This document shows, in pieces, positions 17,961-28,609 of a DNA stretch of 64,000 nt. The number at the start of each line of letters is the position of its first letter. Within the stretch, counting starts at the first letter, position 1. Both the position numbers and the translations under genes were made by a program. Location: positions 1 to 64,000 of the forward strand of contig NZ_KN234764.1 of NCBI RefSeq assembly GCF_000764025.1, given 5' to 3'. The notes below the pieces were generated by a model. The model had not been told where the DNA came from. It searched no databases and saw nothing but the letters and a program-made list of their open reading frames with translations. The stretch is from Pseudohaliea rubra DSM 19751 (GTDB taxonomy: Bacteria > Pseudomonadota > Gammaproteobacteria > Pseudomonadales > Halieaceae).

Positions 17961-19249
17961 GTGTAGTACCTGAGACATAGCTTACAGAAAAACTCGGAGA
18001 CATCGTTTACACATTTGGCATTTGGGGAGGGCTCCCGATGCCATGGAAGGAGTGTAAACCGATGGATGAGAAGATCAGATTCGTCGCCCGAGCGCTTGAG
18101 GGCGAACCCATGGCAAAGCTGTGCCGAGAGTTCGGCATCTCACGCCCAACAGGCTACAAACTGGTCAATCGATACCGCGAGGTCGGCATCGAAGGCCTCG
18201 AAGAACGATCTCGACGGCCCTATCGGCACGCCAATAAACTCCCCTACCAGGTCGAACGTACGATCGTCGGTATCCGCAAGAAGCATCCGACCTGGGGGGC
18301 AACAAAGGTCCGCGAGATACTGGTTCGGGAATATCCCGTCATCAAGCCGCCCGCTCCAAGCACGATCCACGCCGTCCTCGATCGAAACGGCCTCATCACG
18401 CGCCGCAAGCGACGACGCCACAAGGCCGCAGGCACACCGCTGAACCACGTCACCGAGCCAAATGACCTGTGGTGTGCCGACTACAAGGGCGAGTTCATGC
18501 TCGGCAACAAGCGTTACTGTTATCCGCTGACCATCACGGACTACCACTCTCGCTATCTCCTGGCCTGCGAGGGCCTCGACTCCACAAAGGCCCCACTGGC
18601 GCTACCGGTGTTCGAACGCGTCTTCAAGGAGTTCGGACTACCAGCAGCGATACGCACCGACAATGGCGTACCTTTCGCCTCGCCCAATGCGCTTTTTGGC
18701 CTCAGCCGACTGGCCATCTACTGGCTACGCCTGGGCATCCGCATCGAGCGCATCAAGCCCGGCTGTCCACAGCAGAACGGGCGCCACGAACGCATGCACC
18801 TGACGCTCAAGAAGGAGGCCACGAAGCCCGCCAGCTTCAATCTGATTCAGCAGCAGGAACGCTTTGAAGCCTTTGCCGAGGTTTACAACAATCAGCGGCC
18901 TCACCAGGCCCTCGGCATGCGCTTTCCCGGCGAGCTCTATACACCCTCGACCAGGCCCTTCTCACCGCCGGAGGAGCCCGACTACCCATTCCACGACAGG
19001 GCTGTCAGAGTCACGCAGTGCGGCAGAATCTGCATAGGCAAACGCAAGATCAATCTGAGTACCGTATTCGCCGGCCAAACCGTTGGCATACGCGAAGTCG
19101 ACGACAAGATTTGGCTCGTCAGCTTCCTCGACTATGACTTAGGATACTTCGACGAGAAGGAAGGTCGGGTTGAGCCAGGGCCCAACCCTTTTAACCCGGA
19201 ACTGTAAACGATGTCTCCGGGTTGATCTGTAAAGGATGTCTCCGGTACA
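17961..19249 (+). mobile_element. IS481-family insertion sequence
   Basis: Complete-looking element of about 1.29 kb. Ends begin TGTA and close TACA. The left end 17962-18011 and right end 19203-19249 are imperfect inverted repeats, each containing two iterations of a GAGACAT--TTACA unit, as expected for transposase binding. GACCG lies directly outside both ends (17956-17960 and 19250-19254), a probable 5-base target duplication. It is inserted 13 bases from the 3' end of tRNA-Pro. Confidence 0.85.
18038..19207 (+). CDS. IS481-family transposase
   Basis: 389-residue DDE transposase that cuts and joins the element ends. An N-terminal helix-turn-helix region (about 12-60, CREFGISRPTGYKLVNRY) precedes the integrase core with the acidic residues in LWCADYKGEF, IRTDNGVPFA and NGRHERMHLT, giving an intact DDE triad. 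The C-terminal beta region (INLSTVFAGQTVGI, WLVSFLDYDLGYFD) is typical of this group. The frame is uninterrupted, so the element may be active. The MPWKE start at 18038 matches the family; ATG 18062 also has a GGAG in front. Confidence 0.95.
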   Translation: MPWKECKPMDEKIRFVARALEGEPMAKLCREFGISRPTGYKLVNRYREVGIEGLEERSRRPYRHANKLPYQVERTIVGIRKKHPTWGATKVREILVREYPVIKPPAPSTIHAVLDRNGLITRRKRRRHKAAGTPLNHVTEPNDLWCADYKGEFMLGNKRYCYPLTITDYHSRYLLACEGLDSTKAPLALPVFERVFKEFGLPAAIRTDNGVPFASPNALFGLSRLAIYWLRLGIRIERIKPGCPQQNGRHERMHLTLKKEATKPASFNLIQQQERFEAFAEVYNNQRPHQALGMRFPGELYTPSTRPFSPPEEPDYPFHDRAVRVTQCGRICIGKRKINLSTVFAGQTVGIREVDDKIWLVSFLDYDLGYFDEKEGRVEPGPNPFNPEL

Positions 19250-19262
19250 GACCGCCGAAAAA

Positions 19263-19339
19263 TGGTCGGGACGGCAGGATTTGAACCTGCGACCACCACA
19301 CCCCCAGTGTGGTGCGCTACCAGACTGCGCTACGCCCCG
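19263..19339 (-). tRNA. tRNA-Pro(GGG)
   Basis: Read on the minus strand, a 77-base cloverleaf from CGGGGCG to an encoded CCA. The acceptor stem pairs CGGGGCG with CGTCCCG, the D arm reads TAGCGCAGTCTGGTAGCGC, the anticodon loop CTGGGGG gives GGG, and the T arm is GCAGGTTCAAATCCTGC. Confidence 0.95.
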
Positions 19340-19413
19340 ACGGCTCGCCTTTGCGGCGAGACGCGCATTATACGCGACCGGGCCCGCGACACAACGGCCC
19401 GCGGGTCGGGAAG

Positions 19414-19782
19414 CTAGCGACCGGCGGGCTTCAACAGCTCGAGGACTTCCTCGAGGTCGCGGATCGATTCCTGGACCACGGCCTTGAGCTCCGCCGGTCG
19501 GATGCCCTTGTCACCGTCGTCGTCCATGCGCTGGCGGGCGCCACCGATGGTGTAGCCTTCCTCGTAGAGGAGCGAGCGGATCTGGCGGATCGTCAGCACG
19601 TCTTCGCGCTGATAGTAGCGGCGGTTGCCGCGACGCTTCACGGGCTTGAGCTGGGGAAACTCCTGCTCCCAGTAGCGCAGCACGTGAGGCTTTACGGCAC
19701 AGAGTTCGCTGACCTCACCGATCGTGAAGTAGCGCTTCCCCGGGATCGCCGGCAGTTCGTTATTGTGGCTCGGTTCCAGCAT
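19414..19782 (-). CDS. MerR-family transcriptional regulator
   Basis: Small regulator of 122 aa. It has a winged helix-turn-helix at about 17-85 ([28 protein letters not shown] split over helix 1-2, [18 protein letters not shown]) and a short helical tail without an effector-binding domain or cysteines, so metal sensing is unlikely. The start overlaps the 3' end of ihfA by 23 bases. This ihfA-merR pair is standard in gammaproteobacteria, where the regulator's target is not well defined. Confidence 0.92.
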   Translation of the reverse strand: MLEPSHNNELPAIPGKRYFTIGEVSELCAVKPHVLRYWEQEFPQLKPVKRRGNRRYYQREDVLTIRQIRSLLYEEGYTIGGARQRMDDDGDKGIRPAELKAVVQESIRDLEEVLELLKPAGR

Positions 19783-20065
19783 ACGCTTCCACCCTGGCCT
19801 TGAGCTTCTGCCCCGGCCTGAAGGTTACGACCCGGCGGGCGGAGATGGGAATCTCCTCGCCGGTCTTCGGGTTGCGGCCGGGCCGTTGGCTCTTGTCGCG
19901 CAGGTCGAAGTTACCGAAACCGGAAAGCTTCACCTGCTCATTGTTCTCAAGGCACGCGCGAATCTCCTCGAAAAACAGCTCGACGATTTCCTTTGCTTCG
20001 CGCTTGTTCAGACCCAGTTCCTCGAACAAGCGCTCGGCCATTTCCGATTTGGTCAGCGCAGTCAT
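19760..20065 (-). CDS. ihfA: Integration host factor alpha subunit
   Basis: 101-residue DNA-bending protein that pairs with IhfB to fold DNA at promoters, origins and recombination sites. The family length and motifs are complete: [22 protein letters not shown], the [11 protein letters not shown] turn and the beta-arm tip [12 protein letters not shown] with the intercalating proline. It follows pheT after 12 bases, as is usual in gammaproteobacteria, so it is likely co-transcribed with pheST. Confidence 0.98.
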   Translation of the reverse strand: MTALTKSEMAERLFEELGLNKREAKEIVELFFEEIRACLENNEQVKLSGFGNFDLRDKSQRPGRNPKTGEEIPISARRVVTFRPGQKLKARVEAYAGTEPQ

Positions 20066-20077
20066 TATGCCTGTCGC

Positions 20078-22459
20078 TCAGCCCCGCAACGCCGCGTTAT
20101 GGTTTTTTACCAGTGAATCAATGACTTGCTTCACAGCTTCGGTCACCTCCTCATCATCAAGAGTGCGCGATTGATCCCGGAAAGTCAAACCCAGCGCAAG
20201 ACTTTTCCTTTTAGGATCAATGCCTTTCCCGGCATACACATCAAACAGGGTTAACTCCTTGAAGTAAGGGCCTGCTGTAGCACGAACATCGGCCATGATG
20301 GCCGCGGCCGTTACCTCGCGATCCACAATGACAGCAAGGTCGCGACGGATCTCCGGGAAGCGAGACACAGGCGCAAAGGCCGGCAAGCGCGCGTCGAGGA
20401 GCGCCGCAAGGTCGAGCTCGGCCACGTAGAGCGGCCGGTCAAGGTCCAGGGCGGCGAGGGTCTCCGGGTGCAGCGCACCGAGGTAGCCGACCAGCGCAGC
20501 GCCACGGTGAATGGCCGCCGTCTGTCCCGGGTGCAGCCCCGCGCGTTCGGCCGCAGCAAAGGTGAACTCGCCCTCGCACCCGGTCACGGCGAAGAGGCTC
20601 TCGAGATCTCCTTTCAGGTCGTAGAAATCCGCCGCGTCGCGGCTGCAGGCCCAGCCCTCGGGCTGCCGGCGGCCGCCGAGGAGCACAGCCAGGGTCGGCC
20701 GCTGGTCCAGGGAGCCGTCGTCTCCGGGGAGGAAACGCAGCCCCGTCTCGAAGAGCCGCGGCCTCGGTTGCTGTCGGTTCAGGTTACGCTGCGCCGTAGC
20801 CACCAGCCCGGGGATGAGACTCGTGCGCATCACCGCCATGTCGCTGGAGATAGGGTTGCGCAGGGCCACCGGCGCCAGCGCCGGGTCGAAGAGCGCCTGC
20901 TGCGTCCGGTCCACGAAGCTGTAGGTGATCGCCTCGCGGTAGCCGCGGGCGGCGAGATGGCGACGCACGCGGCGTTGCGACAGCTGCGTCTCCGGGCGCC
21001 GGGGCATGGCGAGTTCCGCACGGATGCGCGTAGCCGGTAGCCGATGATAGCCATGAACCCGGCCGAGCTCTTCAAGGAGGTCTGCCTCAATGGCGATATC
21101 GAAGCGCCAGGGCGGCACACCGCAGCGCCAGCCGTTATCGACGGCCTCGACGTTCAGGCCGAGGCCGCGCAGAATCCTCTCTACCGCGCCGTCGTCGATG
21201 GCCACGCCGAGCACACGCTCGATGCGGGCAGCGCGCAGCAGCACGGGCTCACGCTGCGGCAGAGCGTTTTCTTCTACCGCCTCGACTACCGGACCGGGCG
21301 CTCCGCCGACGATGGCCGTGAGCAACGCCGTGGCCCGCTCTATCGCGGGGCGCTGCAGCGTGAAGTCCACGCCGCGCTCGAAACGGTGCGAAGAATCCGT
21401 ATGCAGCCCGAAGCTGCGGGCCTGGCCGGCGAGGTGTTCCGGGGCGAAGAAGGCGGACTCGAGGAAGATATCGGTGGTCTCAGGACCCACACCGCTGCCC
21501 TCGCCGCCCATGATGCCGGCCAGCGCCAGCGCACGACGCTCATCGGCGATGACCAGATTGCTGTCGCCGAGGGTGATCGTGTTGCCGTTGAGGAGCTCCA
21601 GGGTCTCGCCGGCCCTCGCCGTGCGCACCTCGATGCCGCCGGCCAGTACGCCGAGATCAAAGGCATGCATGGGCTGACCCAGCTCCAGGAGGAGGTAGTT
21701 GGTGATATCGACGACCGGATCGATGCTGCAGATACCGCCGCGGCGCAACCTCTCCTGCAGCCAGAGGGGGCTCGGGCGGGACAGGTCCACGCCGCGGATG
21801 ACCCGGCCGACATAGCGCGGGCAGCGTGCCGGCGCCGCCAGGGAGACCGGGAAGGTGTCTTCGATGGTGGCGGCCACCGGCTCAAGGAGCGGCTCGCAGA
21901 CAGCGATGCCGTTGAGCGCCCCGACTTCCCGGGCCACGCCGCGCATGCCAAGGCAGTCGGCGCGGTTCGGCGTGAGATCCACCTCGATGACCACGTCGTC
22001 GAGGCCGAGGGTCTCGCGCAGATCCTGGCCGACGATCGCCTCCGGCGGCAACTCCATGAGGCCTTCGTTGGCTTCAGAGAGGCCGAGCTCGGCCTCGGCG
22101 CAGAGCATGCCCTGGCTCTCGACGCCGCGCAGCTTCGCGCGCTTGATACGGAAGTCGCCGGGCAGTTCGGCGTCCACGGTGGCAAGCGGCGCCTTGAGGC
22201 CCACGCGGGCATTGGGCGCGCCGCAGACGATCTGCAGTAATTCCTCGCCACCGGCCTTCACCTGGCAGACGCGTAGCTTGTCGGCGTCCGGGTGCTGCTC
22301 GGCACTGACGATCTCGCCGACCACCACGCCCTCGAAGGCGCCGGCCACAGGGCTTATGGCGTCCACTTCAAGACCCGCCATGGTGAGCTGCTCGGCGAGG
22401 CCCGCGCTGTCGAGCGCCGGGTCAACCCATTCGCGGAGCCATTGTTCACTGATCTTCAC
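20078..22459 (-). CDS. pheT: Phenylalanine--tRNA ligase beta subunit
   Basis: Beta chain (793 aa) of the alpha2-beta2 enzyme that charges tRNA-Phe; it houses the editing site and tRNA-binding domains. Domains in order: N-terminal part with EMAP/OB-like tRNA-binding region (about 40-150, VGEIVSAEQHPDADKLRVC), B3/B4 editing domain (VDLTPNRADCLGMRG, YVGRVIRG), B5 (PWRFDI region), a catalytic-like core and the C-terminal anticodon-binding FDX domain ending near SRTLDDEEVTEAVKQVIDSL. Length is normal. It follows pheS after 21 bases. Confidence 0.98.
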   Translation of the reverse strand: MKISEQWLREWVDPALDSAGLAEQLTMAGLEVDAISPVAGAFEGVVVGEIVSAEQHPDADKLRVCQVKAGGEELLQIVCGAPNARVGLKAPLATVDAELPGDFRIKRAKLRGVESQGMLCAEAELGLSEANEGLMELPPEAIVGQDLRETLGLDDVVIEVDLTPNRADCLGMRGVAREVGALNGIAVCEPLLEPVAATIEDTFPVSLAAPARCPRYVGRVIRGVDLSRPSPLWLQERLRRGGICSIDPVVDITNYLLLELGQPMHAFDLGVLAGGIEVRTARAGETLELLNGNTITLGDSNLVIADERRALALAGIMGGEGSGVGPETTDIFLESAFFAPEHLAGQARSFGLHTDSSHRFERGVDFTLQRPAIERATALLTAIVGGAPGPVVEAVEENALPQREPVLLRAARIERVLGVAIDDGAVERILRGLGLNVEAVDNGWRCGVPPWRFDIAIEADLLEELGRVHGYHRLPATRIRAELAMPRRPETQLSQRRVRRHLAARGYREAITYSFVDRTQQALFDPALAPVALRNPISSDMAVMRTSLIPGLVATAQRNLNRQQPRPRLFETGLRFLPGDDGSLDQRPTLAVLLGGRRQPEGWACSRDAADFYDLKGDLESLFAVTGCEGEFTFAAAERAGLHPGQTAAIHRGAALVGYLGALHPETLAALDLDRPLYVAELDLAALLDARLPAFAPVSRFPEIRRDLAVIVDREVTAAAIMADVRATAGPYFKELTLFDVYAGKGIDPKRKSLALGLTFRDQSRTLDDEEVTEAVKQVIDSLVKNHNAALRG

Positions 22460-22480
22460 GGTTACTGTCTCCCGGCTGGC

Positions 22481-23503
<1,023 letters not shown>

Positions 23504-23559
23504 CTACGATCCGCGGCGGAAAGGCCGCCGGCAATAGAAAAGGCTTATCGCCTGTTGCG

Positions 23560-23632
23560 GGGCGAGGGCAGGATACTTCTCTCAGTCGCTCCACGATATT
23601 CGCTTTGTGAGAGAAGTATCCCGCCCTCACCC
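23560..23632 (-). repeat. Large 25-base inverted repeat between rplT and pheS
   Basis: Arms 23560-23584 and 23608-23632 are reverse complements except at two positions, both of which form G-U pairs in the minus-strand RNA. The loop is 23 bases. The hairpin sits in the leader between rplT and pheS, and no T-tract follows, so it is not an ordinary terminator. It could be a leader regulatory structure or a small palindromic repeat element. Confidence 0.75.
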
Positions 23633-23689
23633 CTCCGGCCTTACGCACTTCAGGCGCATCCTGTGCGCCCAGGAAAGCCACGATGAACC

Positions 23690-23720
23690 AAAAAAAAGGG
23701 AAAGAGCCAGGCCCTTTCCC
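23690..23720 (-). terminator. Rho-independent terminator after rplT
   Basis: On the minus strand GGGAAAG (23720-23714) pairs with CTTTCCC (23704-23698) with inner GGC/GCC pairing, and is followed by eight T (23697-23690). It would separate the infC-rpmI-rplT unit from pheST. Confidence 0.88.
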
Positions 23721-23767
23721 TTCATCCAGAGTGCAACAAGCGAACCGCCGTAGCGGTGGGATGGGTC

Positions 23768-24127
23768 TTAAGCGGCCAGCGCCGCTTTCGCCTGCTCCAC
23801 CACCTCGGCAAAGGCCGGCTTGTCGTGTACGGCCAGGTCAGCGAGCACCCGACGGTCCAGCCCGATCTCGGCCTTCTTCAGGCCGTTGATGAACTGGCTG
23901 TAGGGCATACCGTTAGCACGCGACTGGGCGTTGATCCGGGTGATCCAGAGGGCCCGGAACTGGCGCTTGCGCTGGCGACGGTCACGGTAGGCGTACTGCC
24001 CGGCCTTGGTAACCGCCTGCTTGGCAACCCGGAACACGCGGCTGCGTGCGCCGTAGTAACCCTTGGCTTGCTTGAGAATCTTCTTGTGCCGCCGATGGGC
24101 GACGACACCACGTTTTACGCGAGGCAT
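23768..24127 (-). CDS. rplT: 50S ribosomal protein L20
   Basis: 119-residue basic 23S rRNA-binding protein needed early in 50S assembly. The start [26 protein letters not shown] and [18 protein letters not shown] are typical. L20 is the known autogenous repressor of the rpmI-rplT pair in enterics; the required leader structure was not verified here. Confidence 0.98.
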   Translation of the reverse strand: MPRVKRGVVAHRRHKKILKQAKGYYGARSRVFRVAKQAVTKAGQYAYRDRRQRKRQFRALWITRINAQSRANGMPYSQFINGLKKAEIGLDRRVLADLAVHDKPAFAEVVEQAKAALAA

Positions 24128-24153
24128 AGTAGTCTCCTGTGTCCGTCAGTCGC

Positions 24154-24348
24154 TTAGCGGGCCCGCAGCATGCGGTCGATGAGCACCTTGTCGCTCGGGT
24201 GGATCATGTCCGTCCCGCGCAGCTGGCGCTTCCGCTTGGTCGTCATCTTGGTCAGGATGTGGCTCTTGTAAGCGTGCTTGCGCTTATAGCCGCCAGCAGT
24301 CTTTTTGAACCGCTTGGCCGCCCCGCTGTGAATTTTTGCTTTTGGCAT
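24154..24348 (-). CDS. rpmI: 50S ribosomal protein L35
   Basis: 64-residue basic ribosomal protein from ATG 24348 ([20 protein letters not shown]). The frame extends 9 codons further upstream, but these have no place in the family. It sits 26 bases before rplT. Confidence 0.98.
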   Translation of the reverse strand: MPKAKIHSGAAKRFKKTAGGYKRKHAYKSHILTKMTTKRKRQLRGTDMIHPSDKVLIDRMLRAR

Positions 24349-24405
24349 GTCAGTACTCCGCTGTCGAAGTTTCAATTACGAGCGCATCAGGGCATTCACG
24401 GGCCG

Positions 24406-24942
24406 CTAACCGCTCTTCTTTCTCGGGGCGATGACCATGGTCATCTGCCGCCCCTCCATCTTCGGGAACTGCTCGACGGACCCGAGTTCCTGAAGATCCG
24501 CCTCTACCCGCTTGAGGAGCTCCAGGCCGAGTTCCTGGTGGGCCATCTCACGGCCGCGAAAGCGCAGCGTGACCTTGGCCTTGTCTCCGTTTTCGAGGAA
24601 GCGCGTCAGGTTGCGCAGCTTCACCTCGTAATCGCCCTGTTCCGTCCCGGGACGGAATTTCATTTCCTTGATCTGCGTCCGCTTCGCCTTCTTCTTCTGC
24701 AGGTTCTTCTGCTTCTTGGCCTCGAAGACGTGCTTGCCGTAATCCATGATCTTGCAGACTACCGGCTCGGACTGATCGGCAATAAGCACCAGGTCGAGGC
24801 TCTCGGCCTCGGCCCTGGCACGGGCGTCGGCCATCGGCACGATGCCGATCTGCTCGCCGTCAGAACCGATGAGGCGACAGGTGGTCGCCGTGATTTCGTC
24901 GTTCGTTAGGGCGCGTTTGCCCTTGCCTGCGTCTTTCTTAAT
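24406..24942 (-). CDS. infC: Translation initiation factor IF-3, ATT start
   Basis: Binds the 30S subunit, checks the start codon and prevents premature 50S joining. The 178-residue protein begins at ATT 24942, which overlaps the thrS stop by 5 bases and has GGAG 8 bases upstream. No ATG, GTG or TTG fits the family N-terminus ([18 protein letters not shown]). The ATT start is the conserved device by which IF-3 limits its own synthesis. Domain motifs: [54 protein letters not shown] and [14 protein letters not shown]. Confidence 0.97.
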   Translation of the reverse strand: MKKDAGKGKRALTNDEITATTCRLIGSDGEQIGIVPMADARARAEAESLDLVLIADQSEPVVCKIMDYGKHVFEAKKQKNLQKKKAKRTQIKEMKFRPGTEQGDYEVKLRNLTRFLENGDKAKVTLRFRGREMAHQELGLELLKRVEADLQELGSVEQFPKMEGRQMTMVIAPRKKSG

Positions 24943-26869
24943 GCTGCTTCTCCAATGCAATACGACCGCGTCGCGCCACATCCTCCGCAAGGATCCGGCT
25001 GAATGCCTCGAGGTCCATAGACCCCAGATCCTCACCGCTGCGGGCGCGCACGGCCACGGTCTGCGATTCGACTTCCTTGTCCCCGATTACCAGGAGGTAG
25101 GGAACACGCTGAATCGTGTGCTCGCGGATTTTAAAGCCGATCTTCTCGTTTCTCAAGTCCGAAATGACACGAAAGCCCTTGTTTTGCAAGGAATCTTCCA
25201 CACTTTTCACATAATCGTGCTGCTTATCGGTGATATTGAGCACCACAGCCTGGGTCGGCGCCAGCCAGGCCGGGAAGGCGCCTTCGAAATGCTCGATGAG
25301 AATCCCGATGAAACGCTCGAAGGAACCGAGGATGGCCCGGTGCAGCATCACCGGCACTTTCCGCGAGCCGTCCTCGGCCACGTACTGCGCGTCCAGGCGG
25401 CCCGGCATGGAGAAATCCACCTGAATCGTGCCCAGCTGCCAGATCCGACCGATGCAGTCCTTCAGGGAGAACTCGATCTTCGGCCCGTAGAAGGCGCCTT
25501 CCCCCGGCAGTTCCTCCCAGTCAAGGCCCTGGGCATCGAGGGCATCGGCAAGGGCTTTCTCGGCCCGGTCCCAGTCCTCATCGGTCCCCACCCGCTGCGC
25601 CGGGCGCGTCGACAGGCGGTAGATGACGTCCTCGAAGCCGAAGTCCGCATAGACTTCATGCAGGAAGTCGATAAAGCGCGACACCTCCGGTTGGATCTGC
25701 TCTTCCGTGCAGAAGATATGCGCGTCGTCCTGGGTGAAGCCGCGCACTCGCATGATGCCGTGCAGGGAACCCGAGGGCTCGTTGCGGTGGCAGCTGCCGA
25801 ATTCCGCCAGGCGCAGGGGCAGGTCCCGGTAGGAGCGCAGGCCCTGGTTGAAGACCTGCACGTGGCAGGGGCAGTTCATGGGCTTGACCGCGTAGTCACG
25901 CTCCTCCGCCTTGAGCATGAACATGTCGTCGCCGAACTTGTCAGCGTGGCCGGACTTTTCCCAGAGGGTCATGTCCACCACCTGCGGCGTGCGAATTTCC
26001 TGGTAGCCGTGGGCGTGCTGCTGGGCGCGCATGTATTGCTCGATGACCTGATAGAGCGTCCAGCCCGCCGGGTGCCAGAAGACCATGCCCGGGGCCTCTT
26101 CCTGGGTGTGGAAGAGGTCGAGCTTTCTGGCGATCTTGCGGTGATCACGCTTCTCAGCCTCCTCGAGGCGCGTGAGGTACTGCTTGAGCTGCTTCTTGTC
26201 GCCCCAGGCCGTGCCGTAGATGCGCTGCAGCATGTCGTTCTTCGCATCGCCACGCCAGTAGGCGCCGGCCAGCTTGGTGAGCTTGAAAGCGCCGAGCTTG
26301 CCCGTGCTGGGCACGTGCGGACCGCGGCAGAGGTCCATCCATTCGCCCTGACGGTAAAGGGAAATCTCCTCGCCCTCGGGCAGCTCGCGGATGATCTCCA
26401 CCTTGTAATGTTCGCCCTGCTCCGCAAACAAGGCGGCGGCTTCATCCCGGTCCATGACCAGGCGCTCGACCGGGAGGTCCTCGGCGGCGAGCTCCGCCAT
26501 GCGCTGCTCGATCTTCGGCAGGTCGTCGGGGGTGAAGTGGTGCTCGCCGGCAAAGTCATAATAGAAGCCGTCCTCGATCACCGGGCCGATGGTGACCTGG
26601 GTGCCCGGGTAGAGGTCCTGCACCGCCATGGCCAGCAGGTGGGCCGTGGAGTGGCGGATGACCTCGAGGCCGGCATCGTCGCGGCCGGTAATAATAGCAA
26701 GGGCAGCGTCGCCCTCGATGCAATGGCTGGTGTCGACCTCACGGCCGTCGACCACGCCGGCCAGGGCGGCCTTGGCCAGGCCCGGGCCGATGTCGGCAGC
26801 GACCTCGTGAACAGTTACCGGCCGGTCGAATTCACGGACGCTGCCGTCAGGCAAAGTAATCGCGGGCAT
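24938..26869 (-). CDS. thrS: Threonine--tRNA ligase
   Basis: 643-residue class II synthetase. Domains: N-terminal TGS (1-62, [12 protein letters not shown]), editing domain with [11 protein letters not shown] and the SIEF-equivalent H-rich motif, catalytic core with zinc ligands ([25 protein letters not shown]) and motif 3 ([19 protein letters not shown]), and the C-terminal anticodon-binding domain. ATG 26869 has GGAGGA 7 bases before it. The 127-base leader contains small GC hairpins; thrS is often autoregulated in its leader, but no operator could be confirmed. Confidence 0.98.
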   Translation of the reverse strand: MPAITLPDGSVREFDRPVTVHEVAADIGPGLAKAALAGVVDGREVDTSHCIEGDAALAIITGRDDAGLEVIRHSTAHLLAMAVQDLYPGTQVTIGPVIEDGFYYDFAGEHHFTPDDLPKIEQRMAELAAEDLPVERLVMDRDEAAALFAEQGEHYKVEIIRELPEGEEISLYRQGEWMDLCRGPHVPSTGKLGAFKLTKLAGAYWRGDAKNDMLQRIYGTAWGDKKQLKQYLTRLEEAEKRDHRKIARKLDLFHTQEEAPGMVFWHPAGWTLYQVIEQYMRAQQHAHGYQEIRTPQVVDMTLWEKSGHADKFGDDMFMLKAEERDYAVKPMNCPCHVQVFNQGLRSYRDLPLRLAEFGSCHRNEPSGSLHGIMRVRGFTQDDAHIFCTEEQIQPEVSRFIDFLHEVYADFGFEDVIYRLSTRPAQRVGTDEDWDRAEKALADALDAQGLDWEELPGEGAFYGPKIEFSLKDCIGRIWQLGTIQVDFSMPGRLDAQYVAEDGSRKVPVMLHRAILGSFERFIGILIEHFEGAFPAWLAPTQAVVLNITDKQHDYVKSVEDSLQNKGFRVISDLRNEKIGFKIREHTIQRVPYLLVIGDKEVESQTVAVRARSGEDLGSMDLEAFSRILAEDVARRGRIALEKQH

Positions 26870-26996
26870 ATTGATCCTCCTCCAGTGGTGGCCCCTACGC
26901 CAGGCCACGTGACTAACGGTGCAGCGCAGGATGCACCGGCTGCAAGGGCGCGAAATGATGCCCGAAAACGCCCCGGATTGAAACCACAAGCGGGAC

Positions 26997-27420
26997 CTAT
27001 GCGGCTACCGCTTCCGCCCTGTTGCGGCCCTCTTCCTTCGCGCGGTACAGCGCCTGATCCGCGCGTGACACCAGCTCTGCAGCGCTCGCACAGTCGATTG
27101 CCCCGCACTCCGCGACCCCCAGGCTGATGGTCACGTACCCGAAGGGTGACGCCGCATGGGGGATGCGTGCCTCCTCGACGGCGCGACGGAGCTTATCCGC
27201 CAGGAAGCCCGCCGGGGCCGTACCGGTGGTCTCGATCACGGCAAACTCCTCTCCGCCAATGCGTGCCCGGAAGTCCGAACCGCGCTGGGTCTGCTGCCGC
27301 AGGAGATCGGCCACGCGGCGCAGGCATTCGTCGCCGGCGGGATGTCCGTGTGGTCGTTGTACTGCTTGAAACATTCGATATCGATCTGGCGGGTAAGCGT
27401 GTGCGAAGGAGCGCAGCAGC
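26997..27420 (-). pseudogene. Decayed GGDEF domain (C-terminal part, frameshifted)
   Basis: The C-terminal two thirds of a diguanylate cyclase domain can be read: GHPAGDECLRRVADLLRQQ, the active-type motif RIGGEEFAVI, and VTISLGVAE ... ADQALYRAKEEGRNR. The preceding DIECFKQYNDH lies in another frame; one missing base near 27350 (CAC-TAC-GGA expected) separates the two. Nothing upstream of about 27400 resembles a sensor or the first half of the domain. It is therefore a remnant, not a working cyclase. Confidence 0.8.
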
Positions 27421-27562
27421 TTACTGAACAAGTGTGCCGTTGTCCGTCCCGCGCGCGCCAGCGACGGGCAGCGACGGTTTTTGAGGCAGATCAAGGGGGC
27501 AGGAGTCGAAAAGCATTAGCCTGACAGCTGATGTGAAAATTCCCTAACAAAGGAGAGGCCCC

Positions 27563-28609
27563 GTGAACCATCTCTTCAAACTTCTCTGCGGTGTGGTGGC
27601 CGCGCTGGCCCTGACTCAGGTGGCCGCAGCCGCAGAGCTGCGCGAACGCGCCCTGGGGATGTTCTCGCCCCTGCCGTCGACCTTCCCGGCCCTGAAAGAC
27701 AACGTCATCACCGGAGAAAAGATCGAACTCGGCAAAGCGCTGTTCTTCGATCCACGCATGTCTGCCTCGGGCGTCTTCTCCTGCAATTCCTGCCACAACC
27801 TCGCCACCGGCGGTGATGACAACATGGAAACCTCAATCGGCCACGCCTGGCAGAAAGGACCGCGCAACTCGCCCACGGTGCTCAATGCCGTGTTCAACGA
27901 GGCGCAGTTCTGGGACGGGCGCGCAGCAGACCTTGCGGAGCAGGCCAAGGGGCCGGTGCAGGCGGGAGTCGAGATGGCAAACACGCCCGCTAACGTGGTG
28001 GCGACACTCACCTCAATGCCCCAGTATGTGGCGTGGTTCGAGGAGGCTTTCCCCGAGGAGAAAAACCCCGTCAGCTTCGATAATTTCGCCAAAGCGATCG
28101 AAGCCTATGAGGCTACGCTCATCACCCCCGCACCGTTCGATGCGTGGCTCAATGGTGACGACGGCGCATTGACCGGGGATCAGCTGGCCGGGCTGGAACT
28201 GTTCATGAACAAGGGTTGTTCGGCGTGCCACAACGGCGTCAATCTGGGCGGCAATGGCTACTTCCCTTTCGGCCTGATCGAGAAGCCCGGTGCCGACGTG
28301 CTGCCGCCCGACGACCGAGGCCGCTTTGCAGTGACCAAAACCGCAGACGATTCCTACGTTTTCCGCGCCTCGCCGCTGCGTAACATCGACCAGACCGCGC
28401 CGTATTTTCACTCCGGCAAGGTCTGGGACCTGAAGGTGGCCGTGCAGATCATGGGCACCTCGCAGCTGGGCACCGAGATCAACGATCAGCAAGCTGATCA
28501 GATCGTGGCCTTCCTCACGGCGTTGACCGGCAAGGTACCCGAGGTGGTCTATCCGGTGCTGCCGCGCGAAACCTCACAGACGCCCCGGCCCAGCGGCGAG
28601 CTCCAATAA
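27563..28609 (+). CDS. Periplasmic di-haem cytochrome c peroxidase (MauG/CcpA family)
   Basis: Reduces hydrogen peroxide, or a related substrate, in the periplasm with electrons from cytochrome c. GTG 27563 follows AAAGGAG. Signal peptide about 1-24 (ALTQVAAAAEL). Two haem motifs, CNSCH near residue 74 and CSACH near 217, with the expected spacing. Further family segments are GKALFFDPRMSASG, NSPTVLNAVFN and FRASPLRNIDQTAPYFHSG, the last supplying the distal-side ligands of the high-potential haem. Length (348 aa) is usual. Its 3' end overlaps the sortase gene on the other strand by 36 bases. Confidence 0.95.
   Translation: MNHLFKLLCGVVAALALTQVAAAAELRERALGMFSPLPSTFPALKDNVITGEKIELGKALFFDPRMSASGVFSCNSCHNLATGGDDNMETSIGHAWQKGPRNSPTVLNAVFNEAQFWDGRAADLAEQAKGPVQAGVEMANTPANVVATLTSMPQYVAWFEEAFPEEKNPVSFDNFAKAIEAYEATLITPAPFDAWLNGDDGALTGDQLAGLELFMNKGCSACHNGVNLGGNGYFPFGLIEKPGADVLPPDDRGRFAVTKTADDSYVFRASPLRNIDQTAPYFHSGKVWDLKVAVQIMGTSQLGTEINDQQADQIVAFLTALTGKVPEVVYPVLPRETSQTPRPSGELQ

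Noticed and set aside
19263-19339. tRNA-Pro as a demonstrated attachment site of an island
   Set aside because: No integrase and no second copy of the tRNA 3' end was noticed. Only the IS insertion beside it is supported.
24842-27127. A 761-codon plus-strand frame
   Set aside because: It lies opposite thrS and infC, which are certain, and contains only composition-driven sequence.
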